Below, piece by piece: positions 44,701-54,000 of a stretch of 64,000 nucleotides of DNA. The notes beneath the pieces are model-generated. The model had not been told where the DNA came from, searched no databases, and saw nothing but the letters and a program-made list of their open reading frames with translations. A program made the translations under genes and the position numbers. Within the stretch, counting starts at the first letter, position 1; every line of letters begins with the position of its first letter. This DNA is from Mariniphaga sp. (GTDB lineage Bacteria; Bacteroidota; Bacteroidia; Bacteroidales; Prolixibacteraceae), in the NCBI GenBank assembly GCA_019429205.1, contig JAHYIT010000011.1, forward strand, positions 1 through 64,000, in the 5' to 3' direction.

Positions 44701-47149
44701 ATATAACATTGGATTCAGCACACCTGAAGAATTTACTTTAATGCATTCTTACACTTTTGACGACGGAACTGCTGCTGATGTTGTTGGAGGTGCGGATGGA
44801 ACCCTGATTGGAAATGGAACAATCGCAAACGGAGCATATACTGCTGCGGCTAATGGAGATTACATCGAATTACCTGCTGCAAATATAGCGATCAATACAT
44901 ACTCCGCTATCACTCTGGAAGGCTACATTTTTGCAGATGTAGATAACACCGCTGCTGTTATGCTGGCCTATTTTGGTGGAAATGAGAATGGAGTTGGCGG
45001 GAATGGATACTTCTTAACACCCGATCGCTGGTCAGAGAGCCGAACTGCGATTTCATGTGGCAACATTACAGAACCATGGAACGCAGAGCAAGGTGTTACC
45101 GGTCCTCCGGTCAGTGTGGGTGAAAAACATCATGTTGTCAGCGTGCTGACAGACTCTTCTATCAAATGGTACATAGATGGTTTATTGATTGGAGAAGCTG
45201 TAGTATCAGGTAATAATTCAATTGCCGGCCTAAGTAATGCAAATGCCTGGTTATGCAAAGGGGGTTATGACGCTGACCCAACCTGGATGGGTACCATTCA
45301 TGAATTTAACATTTATGCTGGTGCAATGGATGCAGCTACTATTTCACAACATGCAAACAAATTCCTGGGAGGTTTAACCAAAATGCATTCCTATACTTTT
45401 GAAGATGGAACTGCTACTGATGTTGTTGGAAATGCAGATGGAGTCCTTATGGGGAATGGCACAATCGCAGACGGAGCATATACTGCTGCGGCTAATGGAG
45501 ATTACATCGAATTACCTGCTGCAGATATCGCAATCAATACATACTCCGCAATCACTCTGGAAGGCTACATTTTTGCAGATGTAGATAACACCGCTGCTGT
45601 TATGATGGCCTATTTTGGTGGAAATGAAAATGGAGTTGGCGGGAATGGATACTTCTTAACACCCGATCGCTGGAACGAGAGCCGAACTGCAATTTCCTGC
45701 GGTAACATTACAGAACCCTGGACTGCAGAGCAAGGTGTTACCGGTCCTCCAGTTAGCGTGGGCGCCAAACACCATGTCGTCAGTGTATTAACAGACTCTT
45801 CAATCACATGGTACATCGATGGTGAATTGGTTGGAGAAGCTGAAGTGTCAGGCGATAATTCAATTGCTAACTTAAGTACTGCAAATGCCTGGTTATGCAA
45901 AGGGGGTTACGACGCTGACCCAACCTGGATGGGTACCATTCATGAATTTAATATTTATGAAGGAGCAATGGATGCAGCTACCGTCTTGGAACATGCTAAA
46001 CAATTCCTGGGAGAAGAATCACGCGATGCAAGCTTGTCTGCATTAACTGTTGATGTTGGTGTTATGGGGCCTCAGTTTAATCCGGAAGTAACAACATATT
46101 ACGTTACTGTTCCTGAAGGTACAACTTCCATGATTGTTACAGCTACTTCAACCGATGCCAATGCAAGTGTTGTTGGTGGTGGTGCCGTTGATGTTTCCTC
46201 AGGTAGCGGAAGTGTTGCTGTTGTAGTAACTGCAGAAGATGGAACTACGGTGATAACATACAACATTGAATTCAGTACACCGGGAGAATTAACAAAAATG
46301 CATTCCTACACTTTCGAAGATGGAACAGCGGCCGACGTTGTTGGCGATGCCCACGGAACACTCATGGGAAATGGAACAATTGCGAACGGCACCTACACCT
46401 CAGCAGCTGACGGAGATTACATCGAATTGCCTGCCGCAACTATCGCGATCAATACATACTCTGCAATTACTCTGGAAGCTTACGTTACCCCTGGAGTAAA
46501 CAATGGATGGACTATGCTGGCTTATTTCGGATCAATGGGAGGTTGGCCGTCGTACTGGATGTCAATTGCCCGGGCAGACGATGTTAGTATGACTACCGTT
46601 GATGCAGGGCATGGAGCTTTTGGTACCAGTGGACCAGAACCGGCTGCAGGAGAGACCCATCATTACGTTAGTGTACTAACCGATTCTGCTATTTTCTGGT
46701 ATATCGACGGTGTTATGGTGAGTAGTGCAACTACTCCTGAAAATACCACGATTGCAGGAATTACGACTGATGTCGCTCTCCTCTGCAGGGGTGGTTATCC
46801 AGACCCGTCTTGGATAGGAGATATTCATGAATTCAACATCTACGAAGGAGCAATGGATGCAATTACCGTCGCAGAACGATATAATAATTTTGTGACTGCG
46901 GTGCCAGACATTGAATTGGATAAAGCTAACATCAAGGTTTATCCGACTTACTCAACAGGTCACTTCAATGTGGAAACCAACGGAAGCAGCGGTATGATTA
47001 CCGTGTATAACCTGACAGGCAAACTGGTTCTTCAGAAAAAAATTGAGAGTAACCTGGAGGCTGTCACTGTTAGTGAAAGAGGAATGTACATAATGAAGGT
47101 TGATAGCGAAGGTGCATCCAAATCATTTAAAATCTTTAAAACAAGATAA
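41798..47149 (+). CDS. Giant LamG/cadherin-like repeat protein with T9SS tail
   Basis: A 1783-residue secreted protein with signal peptide (to FGQ, residue 27). Five LamG-like sandwiches (about 30-245, 690-890, 980-1190, 1195-1405, 1500-1705) each start HSYTF(E/D)(E/D)GT and end with a (I/E)FNIY.G.(L/M)D motif. Cadherin-like beta-sandwich domains (pattern L..L.(V/I)..G...P.F.P....Y...VP.GTTSV.V.A) lie between (about 250-345, 350-445, 600-685, 895-975, 1410-1495) and a ricin-like domain at about 450-590. The T9SS tail is IKVYPTYSTGHFNV...GMYIMK. No catalytic domain is seen; it probably binds polysaccharide on the surface. LamG units 3 and 4 are near-identical. It is third in the operon. Confidence 0.9.
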   Translation: MHKNLLYGFWTILTFTGILLSSASFGQATLKHSYTFEEGTYEGTTIFDQSGSLDGTMVGSAISIADGKCVVSGATSNTDGYVVFDGVALNLASYNAVSLEAFIETGEVLNTSYTMLAYFGSTTQGQNCFWIQPTRAATETRIEANNGSTTITALLNGYEVDDGEKHHLVAILSPEALIYYLDGIVIARASTEGADYISTLGTDIAQLFKGPDGWADPNYNCWLEEFNIYDGVLDQSTIATRAGNYLGLDMTNALLDTVSFSVGSLDPTFDFETDIYELTVPYGTTSVTVSATPEVGGAGVTIIDGLGTEITDGVVTIDKDDGNFIEIVVTAIDQVSEMSYYVDIYPTDGAAAATLASIDLSAGNLTTNFHMDETSYVAIVPPGTTSVDVTAVPNWDMATVEGDGTITLADGVGSATITVTSEDGTTAMTYTVEVHASIFESGTDYYLVHELSNLVAAESGASFNQAILADAVYQDNAQIWQFVESGVDDQYYIQNKAGNYMCLSRTSANIWDLEVYPDLPEIGLDSARFMVNEFEPGRFRIISVARQQVSATNNILGPNNGELNSALFNDKWRSAANDPLTVFNLKFPEDVVSEYDLHLADLTINGVTFKPAFNPAYITYYATIPPNVTSVEVTATPRDTITPPTITGTGTVDVSDDEGTITVTVTAAADPQYTRVYTIHYISDTELTLAHSYTFDDGTALDQIGNAHGTVHGGTFADSSFIAGKEGDYIILPAGEIAINTYPSVTLEAHVLTGANPGWTMLAYFGGSSGTNSYWMSIARNDNISRTEINTGGSVFANGVEPGVGEIHHYVSVLSNDTIFWYIDGSLAAKTATASHSMISNISTAGAWIGYGGYSDPTWLGTIYEFNIYSGQMDAATVAARAQQYFGGISIDATLASLTVDVGELIPAFNPDVKNYSVIVPEGTTTVNVSAVPNDQKSTVEGTGAIDVSSGSGSAAVVVTAENGSTITYNIGFSTPEEFTLMHSYTFDDGTAADVVGGADGTLIGNGTIANGAYTAAANGDYIELPAANIAINTYSAITLEGYIFADVDNTAAVMLAYFGGNENGVGGNGYFLTPDRWSESRTAISCGNITEPWNAEQGVTGPPVSVGEKHHVVSVLTDSSIKWYIDGLLIGEAVVSGNNSIAGLSNANAWLCKGGYDADPTWMGTIHEFNIYAGAMDAATISQHANKFLGGLTKMHSYTFEDGTATDVVGNADGVLMGNGTIADGAYTAAANGDYIELPAADIAINTYSAITLEGYIFADVDNTAAVMMAYFGGNENGVGGNGYFLTPDRWNESRTAISCGNITEPWTAEQGVTGPPVSVGAKHHVVSVLTDSSITWYIDGELVGEAEVSGDNSIANLSTANAWLCKGGYDADPTWMGTIHEFNIYEGAMDAATVLEHAKQFLGEESRDASLSALTVDVGVMGPQFNPEVTTYYVTVPEGTTSMIVTATSTDANASVVGGGAVDVSSGSGSVAVVVTAEDGTTVITYNIEFSTPGELTKMHSYTFEDGTAADVVGDAHGTLMGNGTIANGTYTSAADGDYIELPAATIAINTYSAITLEAYVTPGVNNGWTMLAYFGSMGGWPSYWMSIARADDVSMTTVDAGHGAFGTSGPEPAAGETHHYVSVLTDSAIFWYIDGVMVSSATTPENTTIAGITTDVALLCRGGYPDPSWIGDIHEFNIYEGAMDAITVAERYNNFVTAVPDIELDKANIKVYPTYSTGHFNVETNGSSGMITVYNLTGKLVLQKKIESNLEAVTVSERGMYIMKVDSEGASKSFKIFKTR
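44741..46012 (+). repeat. Tandem duplication, period 642 bp, inside the LamG gene
   Basis: Unit 1 (44741-45382) and unit 2 (45383 to about 46012) are aligned at exactly 642 bases (214 codons). Long tracts, including the DNA for LEGYIFADVDNTAAVM and GGNENGVGGNGYFLTPDRW, are nearly identical with few silent changes. The next LamG unit (from about 46297) is clearly more divergent and is separated by a cadherin-like domain. Confidence 0.9.
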
Positions 47150-47194
47150 TTATAACATGTGACAAGCATTAACAAGGAAGGGAAAAAGTGATAC

Positions 47195-47229
47195 AATGGG
47201 CTGTTGAAATTCATTTTCGGCAGCCCATT
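47195..47229 (+). terminator. Hairpin between LamG and GH43 genes
   Basis: A 9-bp stem AATGGGCTG (47195-47203 with 47221-47229) with a 17-base loop, followed by TATTTCAC. The U-tract is weak, so it may attenuate rather than end transcription into the GH43 gene. Confidence 0.5.
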
Positions 47230-47257
47230 TATTTCACATCAGTCATTCATAAAAACT

Positions 47258-49273
47258 ATGATTATTAACAAGAACATCAGGATATTGATTTTATTTGCAA
47301 GTTTATACCTCTCAGCCAGCAGCCTTACTGCACAAACCTGGCCGGCGGGGATTCACGATCCGTCGAGCATTATTAAATGCGATGACACCTACTGGATTTT
47401 TGGCACAGGAGATGGCATATACAGCATCTATTCCAAAGACCTGATTACCTGGCGACCAGGTCCCACTCCTTTTACAAAAACTGAATATCCGAAATGGATC
47501 AACACCTACGTTGGTGCATTCGAAGGAAATTTCTGGGCTCCGGATATTATTTTCATGAACAATCAATATTATCTGTACTACTCCTGCTCCGAATGGGGCA
47601 CCATGACCTCCACCATCGGATGTGTCACAAACAAAACACTCAATCCGGAAAATCCGGACTATGAGTGGGTGGATGCTGGTTTTTTGGGAATATGGTCGTA
47701 TCAGCCCGGTTTGGCACTGAATGCCATTGATCCATCGCTTATGCGAGGCCCCGACGGAAAAATATGGATGGTCTATGGCTCGTTTAATGAACGTGGAATT
47801 GTTATCACCGAGATTGATTCCATATCGGGAAAACCAAAAACCTACAGTGGAAATCTTCCGGGTACCAGTATTGCCAATTCATGGACCGGCCCGCAAAGCC
47901 ACAATTATGGCGAAGGGGAAGGAGCCTCCATGATTTATCGCGATGGATATTATTACCTTTTTTACAATAAGGGCGGATGTTGTGCCGGAATCGCAAGCAC
48001 CTATTATATCGTTGTGGGTAGATCAACAAATCCCCGGGGACCGTTTTTGGATAAGTCAGGAAAAGCGATGCGCATTACCGGTCAGCCCAGTGGCGGAACG
48101 GTTGTATTCCGCCATGACAGTTCCCGGGGAACAGACGACCGTTACTTTGGACCGGGGCATTTTGGCTTATTCAGTGAAAACGGAGTGGATTATGTAACGT
48201 TTCATTATTACGATGCCAACGGATATTATCCAAATCCGGATGTAAATAACCAGGGACGTCCAACGCTCGGAATAGCCAAACTGGTGTGGCAGGGAAATGG
48301 ATGGCCCTCCATTTCCCTGGATTTTGTGGATGAGGGTATTTATACCATTCAAAATGTGTTCAGCAATAAAGTGGTTGACATTTCATCTCATGCATTGATG
48401 GACGGGGCAGAATTATTCCAGTACCAGGCCGACACCTTGTCTGATATCCAAAAATGGGTATTTACATCGCTTGGCACTGGTGAATACACCATTCAGAATT
48501 ATGCCAAGCCTGCGATGTTTGTAGAGGCAGGCGGAACGAATAATGCAACTACTCTGTCTGTTACTTCGGAATACAATGGTTTCGAAAATCAAAAATTCAG
48601 GACATTGACCTCGCCCAACGGAAAATCCATTTTTTACCCGTCAACCAAAGATATAGTCTGGGGTCTTCCGGCAGCTACAGGCAATGATATTAAAATTTCC
48701 TTGAGATCTGCCATCAATCATGATTTTCTGCGCTGGTATACCATACCCTTTGAAGAATCACTGGCAGTTTCAGAAAACAAACTCACGGTTGAACATACTT
48801 CCGGAACAAATAAAACCATTGTGGTAGAAAGTAATGGCTTGTGGAGCGCCTCGGCTTTGAATGATTCCTGGTTAACTATTGAAGCTTCCGGTGTAAAAAA
48901 TGACACGCTTCTTTTAACTTTTACAGAAAACCCGGATTCGGAAGATAGAAAAAACCGGATATCCGTCAGATCAAATGGAGGAAAAGGTTTGCTTATAACC
49001 TTGACGCAACTTGGAAAACCAAACGCAACCGAAAAAATAACAGATACCAGCATGGCTGTTCTTTATCCCAATCCCGCAAATGATATGGTACATCTTATAA
49101 TGAAAAACAAAGGATACCTGACTGTTTACAATCAATTCGGACAAAAAGTTCAGGAGTTCAATCTGCAGGCAGGGATGAATAATTTTGAAATTAAATCGTT
49201 AAACAGCGGAATGTATTTTTTCCATATTCTTTCCAACAATGGAACACTTGTAAAGAAACTGATTAAAAACTAA
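47258..49273 (+). CDS. Secreted GH43 enzyme with ricin-like, BACON and T9SS modules
   Basis: A 671-residue secreted protein. Start at 47258 gives a signal peptide to TAQ (residue 26); an ATG at 47204 lies within the upstream hairpin. The GH43 propeller (about 28-365) has Asp34 in GIHDPSSI, Asp near 156 in NAIDPSLM and Glu near 218 in GEGEGASMIYR; the CCAGIASTYYIVVGRSTNPRGPFLDK segment is close to that of the GH43 at 30106, so an arabinan- or xylan-type substrate is likely. Then a ricin-like trefoil (about 370-505), a BACON domain (about 510-595, LWSASALNDSWLTIE) that may bind glycan or mucin, and a T9SS tail (LYPNPANDMV...GMYFFHIL). It is last in the operon. Confidence 0.93.
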   Translation: MIINKNIRILILFASLYLSASSLTAQTWPAGIHDPSSIIKCDDTYWIFGTGDGIYSIYSKDLITWRPGPTPFTKTEYPKWINTYVGAFEGNFWAPDIIFMNNQYYLYYSCSEWGTMTSTIGCVTNKTLNPENPDYEWVDAGFLGIWSYQPGLALNAIDPSLMRGPDGKIWMVYGSFNERGIVITEIDSISGKPKTYSGNLPGTSIANSWTGPQSHNYGEGEGASMIYRDGYYYLFYNKGGCCAGIASTYYIVVGRSTNPRGPFLDKSGKAMRITGQPSGGTVVFRHDSSRGTDDRYFGPGHFGLFSENGVDYVTFHYYDANGYYPNPDVNNQGRPTLGIAKLVWQGNGWPSISLDFVDEGIYTIQNVFSNKVVDISSHALMDGAELFQYQADTLSDIQKWVFTSLGTGEYTIQNYAKPAMFVEAGGTNNATTLSVTSEYNGFENQKFRTLTSPNGKSIFYPSTKDIVWGLPAATGNDIKISLRSAINHDFLRWYTIPFEESLAVSENKLTVEHTSGTNKTIVVESNGLWSASALNDSWLTIEASGVKNDTLLLTFTENPDSEDRKNRISVRSNGGKGLLITLTQLGKPNATEKITDTSMAVLYPNPANDMVHLIMKNKGYLTVYNQFGQKVQEFNLQAGMNNFEIKSLNSGMYFFHILSNNGTLVKKLIKN

Positions 49274-49301
49274 TATATAGCCGGCTTTCCAATTTCTATG
49301 G

Positions 49302-49323
49302 TTCAATTCACTCACCAATTGAA
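49302..49323. terminator. Weak convergent terminator
   Basis: A 7-bp stem TTCAATT (49302-49308 with 49317-49323) followed by TTTTACGGTTTTA separates the convergent GH43 and SusD genes. The stem is AT-rich and weak. Confidence 0.35.
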
Positions 49324-49325
49324 TT

Positions 49326-50975
49326 TTACGGTTTTATGTACCAGTTATTTTCATCCATTAATTTTGAACGAATTTCATCCCTGTTAACGTATTTGGCTGA
49401 AACAAGATTGGCCAGATAAGATGGGTCATTTCGTCGTATGGCAACACGCATCAGGTCGTGAAACCGGTTTCCTTCAAAGGCAGTTTCAAGGGCCAGTTCT
49501 TCAATGATTTTGTCCTCCACATAAAGAATTGAATCCTGAAGAGAGTTCAGATGCGGGATAATAAAATCTGTAGCCAGCTCTACATTGCCGCAACCGCGGG
49601 AATGTACGCCAACATTCTCGTCGAACACAATGTTGTTGAAATTCACGTAATCAATAAAAGTACCCGTCGATTCGGTGTAAACACTGTATTTTTCATGGCG
49701 AGGAACGATGGAATCCAATGCAAGGGCATCAGAGTTCATGCCGTTTTTCAATACCGCAAAAGCCAGATTGGGCTTACCTGCACGGTTCACCGCCTCAGCA
49801 TAGCGCAGGTAGAGCGTGGCAACCCTGTAAACCATAACTGCTTTCGAGGCCTCAGCTTCAATCCACATCAAATAATATTTTAAAATTGCATTACCATCGC
49901 TGGTGGAGACGTCAAAGATAGCTCCTGTATTTTTGGTTGACAGATAGGATCCTATGAAGCCTCTTAAATCGCCTGGATTTGTGGCGTTTCTGTTGTAATA
50001 ATATGTTTGTGCATTCCAATTATCGATCGCAACATGCGAAGGCATTAGCTCGTAATTATCGATAGTCAGTCTGTACATTTCATCTTCTTCTCCCAATTCG
50101 GTCGATCCGGCAATCAGTGTAATTTGCTCGCTTGTTGTAATTTCAAAAATATCCAGGTAATTCTGATAAAACAGATCTCTTGAGACAAAAACACTGTTAT
50201 CCACTGTCCATGTTGAACTGTACCTGTCGTCGATTACATAACGTTCATCTACGATCAAAGCATAATATTCGCGGGCTGCATTCTCGAATTGCCCGTTCCA
50301 AAGGTAAAGGTCACCCAGTAAAAGAGGAATGGGAAAGAACAGCTTTTCACTGGACATATCCACTCCCAGTGAAACTGCGCCCGGAGTTTTTGCGTATTTT
50401 ACAGGCTCAAGATCCTGGATTAAAACAGGAACCAGTTCATGGATCGAATACTCAGGAAAATCTCCTTGTGCAGCCTGCACTGTTAACAGTGGTTCGACGT
50501 AATATTTGGCTTTACCATAGTTTAAAGCGATTTGCATATAGGTCCAGGCACGAATCGCTTTAGCAGCTGCGTACTCTTTGAACAAAGACTTTTCACCCCT
50601 GACAGTAAAAGCCGTGTCGATGTTGTTGATGAGGTAATTGCAGTGGTTAATCACTGAGTAGTAATCTTCAATTATGTTATACGAATTATCGGCCGAGATT
50701 TCAAAGTTGTAAATTTCGTGCAGATCGAGTCGTGCATTTTCAGTGATATCCATCAGGTCGCCACGCAACTCGCCGAACAACACATAGCGATCAGCCAGTT
50801 TCTGTAATTGAGTAAAAATACCAATCATCGTATAAATCGAATCATTTGGCGAATCTATCTGATGGTTTTCAGGAAACATTAAACGGTCAGAATCGGCATC
50901 CAGAAGCGTGTTGCAGCTGGTGGCAATCACTGTAACAACTATCAGTCCGAATACTATTTGATTAAGCTTCTTCAT
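49326..50975 (-). CDS. SusD/RagB-type lipoprotein of the FAS1 operon (distal)
   Basis: A 549-residue lipoprotein (MKKLNQIVFGLIVVTVIATS then Cys21); start at 50975 is chosen over 51023 because the signal begins there. SusD family marks: IYTMIGIFTQLQKLADRYVLFGELRGDLMD, YSVINHCNYLINNID, AAKAIRAWTYMQIALNYGKA, and the C-terminal ATLYLRYAEAVNRAGKPNLA and LALETAFEGNRFHDLMRVAIR. It pairs with the SusC gene that ends 60 bases upstream. It is last in the run of SusC/SusD/FAS1 genes and is convergent with the T9SS operon. The ligand is unknown. Confidence 0.96.
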   Translation of the reverse strand: MKKLNQIVFGLIVVTVIATSCNTLLDADSDRLMFPENHQIDSPNDSIYTMIGIFTQLQKLADRYVLFGELRGDLMDITENARLDLHEIYNFEISADNSYNIIEDYYSVINHCNYLINNIDTAFTVRGEKSLFKEYAAAKAIRAWTYMQIALNYGKAKYYVEPLLTVQAAQGDFPEYSIHELVPVLIQDLEPVKYAKTPGAVSLGVDMSSEKLFFPIPLLLGDLYLWNGQFENAAREYYALIVDERYVIDDRYSSTWTVDNSVFVSRDLFYQNYLDIFEITTSEQITLIAGSTELGEEDEMYRLTIDNYELMPSHVAIDNWNAQTYYYNRNATNPGDLRGFIGSYLSTKNTGAIFDVSTSDGNAILKYYLMWIEAEASKAVMVYRVATLYLRYAEAVNRAGKPNLAFAVLKNGMNSDALALDSIVPRHEKYSVYTESTGTFIDYVNFNNIVFDENVGVHSRGCGNVELATDFIIPHLNSLQDSILYVEDKIIEELALETAFEGNRFHDLMRVAIRRNDPSYLANLVSAKYVNRDEIRSKLMDENNWYIKP

Positions 50976-51035
50976 CTTTTTCTCTTTAATCCGATTACTA
51001 AATTCCACATTTTTCAAACACATTTCATTTGCCGA

Positions 51036-54000
51036 TTAAAGGTTCATTGTTATTCCAACAAAATAAGTTCTGGAAAGGGGCAGCAGGCCCGCGTCGATTC
51101 CCTGGTACAGAACGTTGTTTTTCAACGATACTTCCGGATCACGTCCCAAATAATTCGTAAAGTTAACCAGGTTGTTGGCCGAGACCCACACCTTAAGGCC
51201 CTCAATCATAGTGCTTTTAACAGGGACAGTGTAGCCCAGCGACAACGTTTTGAAACGCAGGTACGAACCGTCCTCTATCCATCGGTCAGAAAAACCCGAA
51301 TTACCCAAAGGATCCATGTAAGCTACCCTGGGCTGGCTGGTTTCCTGGCCTTCGTAAAACCAACGGTTCAGCATCGCTGTAGTCTGGTTTGCAACTAAAC
51401 TTCCCGACTCAAGCTCGGATCGCAGGGCATTGTACACGTCATTTCCGTATGAATAGGTAAACAGCATATCTACTGTAAAATTCATGAAATTGATTTTGCT
51501 GTTGAAAGAGCCAAAAAAGTCGGGATTTGGATTGCCGATTACCTGGCGGTCGTTATCATCGATAATACCATCGTTGTTCAAATCGTCAAAATGCATGTCG
51601 CCGGCTTTGAAGTAATGCGAAGCTCCGTTGTCGTCAATCACCCTCAGGTTTGCAGCAGCAGCAGCCTCTTCACCGGTAAAAACTCCCAGGGTTTTATAGC
51701 CGTAAAATACACCTGACGGATTTCCTGCCGATGTCAGAATGTCGGCGCCATATATCGATGTAATGTAATCACCATCGGGTAAAGATTCAATCTTGTTTGT
51801 ATAATGTCCGATACTGGCTCCCAATTCCCATTTAAAACCGTTGAGATTAAACAGCTTTATATCGGTTGATAGCTCAAATCCTTTATTTAACAATTCGCCG
51901 CCGTTGCCCCAGTAATATCCGTTACCCGCAACTTCGGGTAACGATTTCAGGAACAGCAGGTCTTTGGTTTTATTGCTGTAAATATCAGCCGAAAAGGCCA
52001 AACGGTCGTTGAAAAGAACTGCATCTATTCCAAGGCTTGCTTTTGCTGTAGTTTCCCATTGAATTTCGGTATTACCTATATTTGCTATAATTAAGGCATT
52101 GGCCCGGTCCATATACCGTGATGACTGGAAATAAGCACTCCAGGCATAAGGATCAATATCATCGTTTCCCGAATAGCCGTAACCGACTCGCAGTTTCAAC
52201 CAGTCGATGGATTTCACGTTAGCCATGAATTCTTCGGAAGAGATTAGCCAGGCTGCATTGACCGATGGAAAAACAGCCCAACTTCTGTCGAAAAGCTGGA
52301 AACCACCCCGGGTTTCGCGCCCAAAACGGGAGGATGCATCGACTGCCGTAGAAGCGGACAGAAAGTAGCGATTGTCGAAACTGTAATCAACCAGCAGGTA
52401 ATTCGAAATTGATTTTATGCGGTTGTTGATACCACTTGTGCTTCTTATGATTTGGTTCAGCAGATTTCTTTTCTGGTCGGACCCTGAGTTGTGACCTTCG
52501 CCGTAATCCGCTTCAAAATAGTTGGATATGTATCTGATTCCGGCAATTGCTTTAAGGTTGTGAACTTTGTCAATTTGTTTGTCGAACTGCAAACGTGTTT
52601 CATCAAAAATTGAAATGTTTCGCATTTGCTGACTTTTAAAAACATTTTCCGAAATTCCGATGCCGGGAAGCTCGCGATCGGCCACGCCAATCATCGGACT
52701 GTAATAGGTTTCCTTAAACTTGTCGATGGCATAGTCGAACTGAGTACTCAACGTCAATACAGGGGAAAGTTGAAATTCCGGTTTAAATCCAACAGAAAGG
52801 CGGTAATGCTTATTTGTATTCAGTGCATTTTCAATAATTGCGGCAGGATTGCCCACTTCGAACATGTCAGCATCTTCAAAATCCTGGGTTAGTGTTCCCG
52901 TAGGGGTGTAAGTATAGGGCGTTAAAAAAGGAGCTTTTATCATGGCCAGGAAAGTGGGTGAGGTGTAAAAGTTTATTCCATCATCGAGCAAATTGCGATC
53001 GATACTCGTATAGCCAACATTCATGCCTAATGTTATGCCAGGTGTTAGAAAAAAATCGGAATTAATCCGGGTGTTCAGGCGTTGCAAACTGGTTGTTTTA
53101 ACAATGCCTCTGTTCCCGGAATAACCCAGTGAAAAATAGTAAAGGGCTTTGTCGTCACCACCGCTTACACCGATGTTGTAACTCTGGGTTAACCCCTGTT
53201 GATAAACTTCATTGTCCCAGTTTGTGTTATTGTGGTAAGTGTTATAAGTTATCGCGTTTGGATCGTCATTCAAAAAAGGCATTTCATCGATCTCCATTAA
53301 AGTCAAACCGGTTGTTCCCAAAAGGTCGGTGGTGTAAATCCGAAACTGATCACCATTCATCATGGGCAGTGATGTTTGTTTTTCGGTCAGGCCGCCAAAG
53401 GCATTAAAAACGATTTTGGTGGCAAGATCCACCCCACGTTTGGTTTTGATCATGATCACCCCGTTGGATCCTTTTGAGCCGTAGATGGAGGTTCCGTCTT
53501 TAATAACAGTAACACTCTCAATATCGCTCATGTCGATATCGTTCAGCGGATTGGTAAAAAATCCGTCGTGAACAGACTGGATATCGAAATGGTTATTCCA
53601 AATAACTCCATCGACAACAAAAAGAGGTTGCGCGTTCATGTTTACCGAATTTAATCCCCGGATAAACAAACTGGCACCCATCCCACTGTTGCCTGACCGG
53701 CTCATGGCACGTATATCAGCTCCCATTCCGTATTGGATAGCATTGTCAACCGAAAGATAAGTTGGATAACCAATTTTGTGCAAGCCTTTTGATGAATTAA
53801 CAGTATATGAGGAGCGGACCGGGCCGGTTACATTTTCAATTTCTTTGTAAAAATCGCGGTAAACATCTGAATACAAGTCGATTTCAAGGCTTTCTCTTCC
53901 CCGTACGGGTACTTCGCGCTGGTTATAATAAAAAGCAATGACGACTAATATTTCTCCCGGAGAACTGACTGCAATCTCGAAATTTCCATCTTTATCTGTA

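Noticed and set aside
44741-46012. CRISPR or mobile element as cause of the repeats
   Set aside because: The repeat is in frame, 642 bp long and codes for LamG domains, so it is an internal gene duplication. No CRISPR-like array was seen anywhere in the window.
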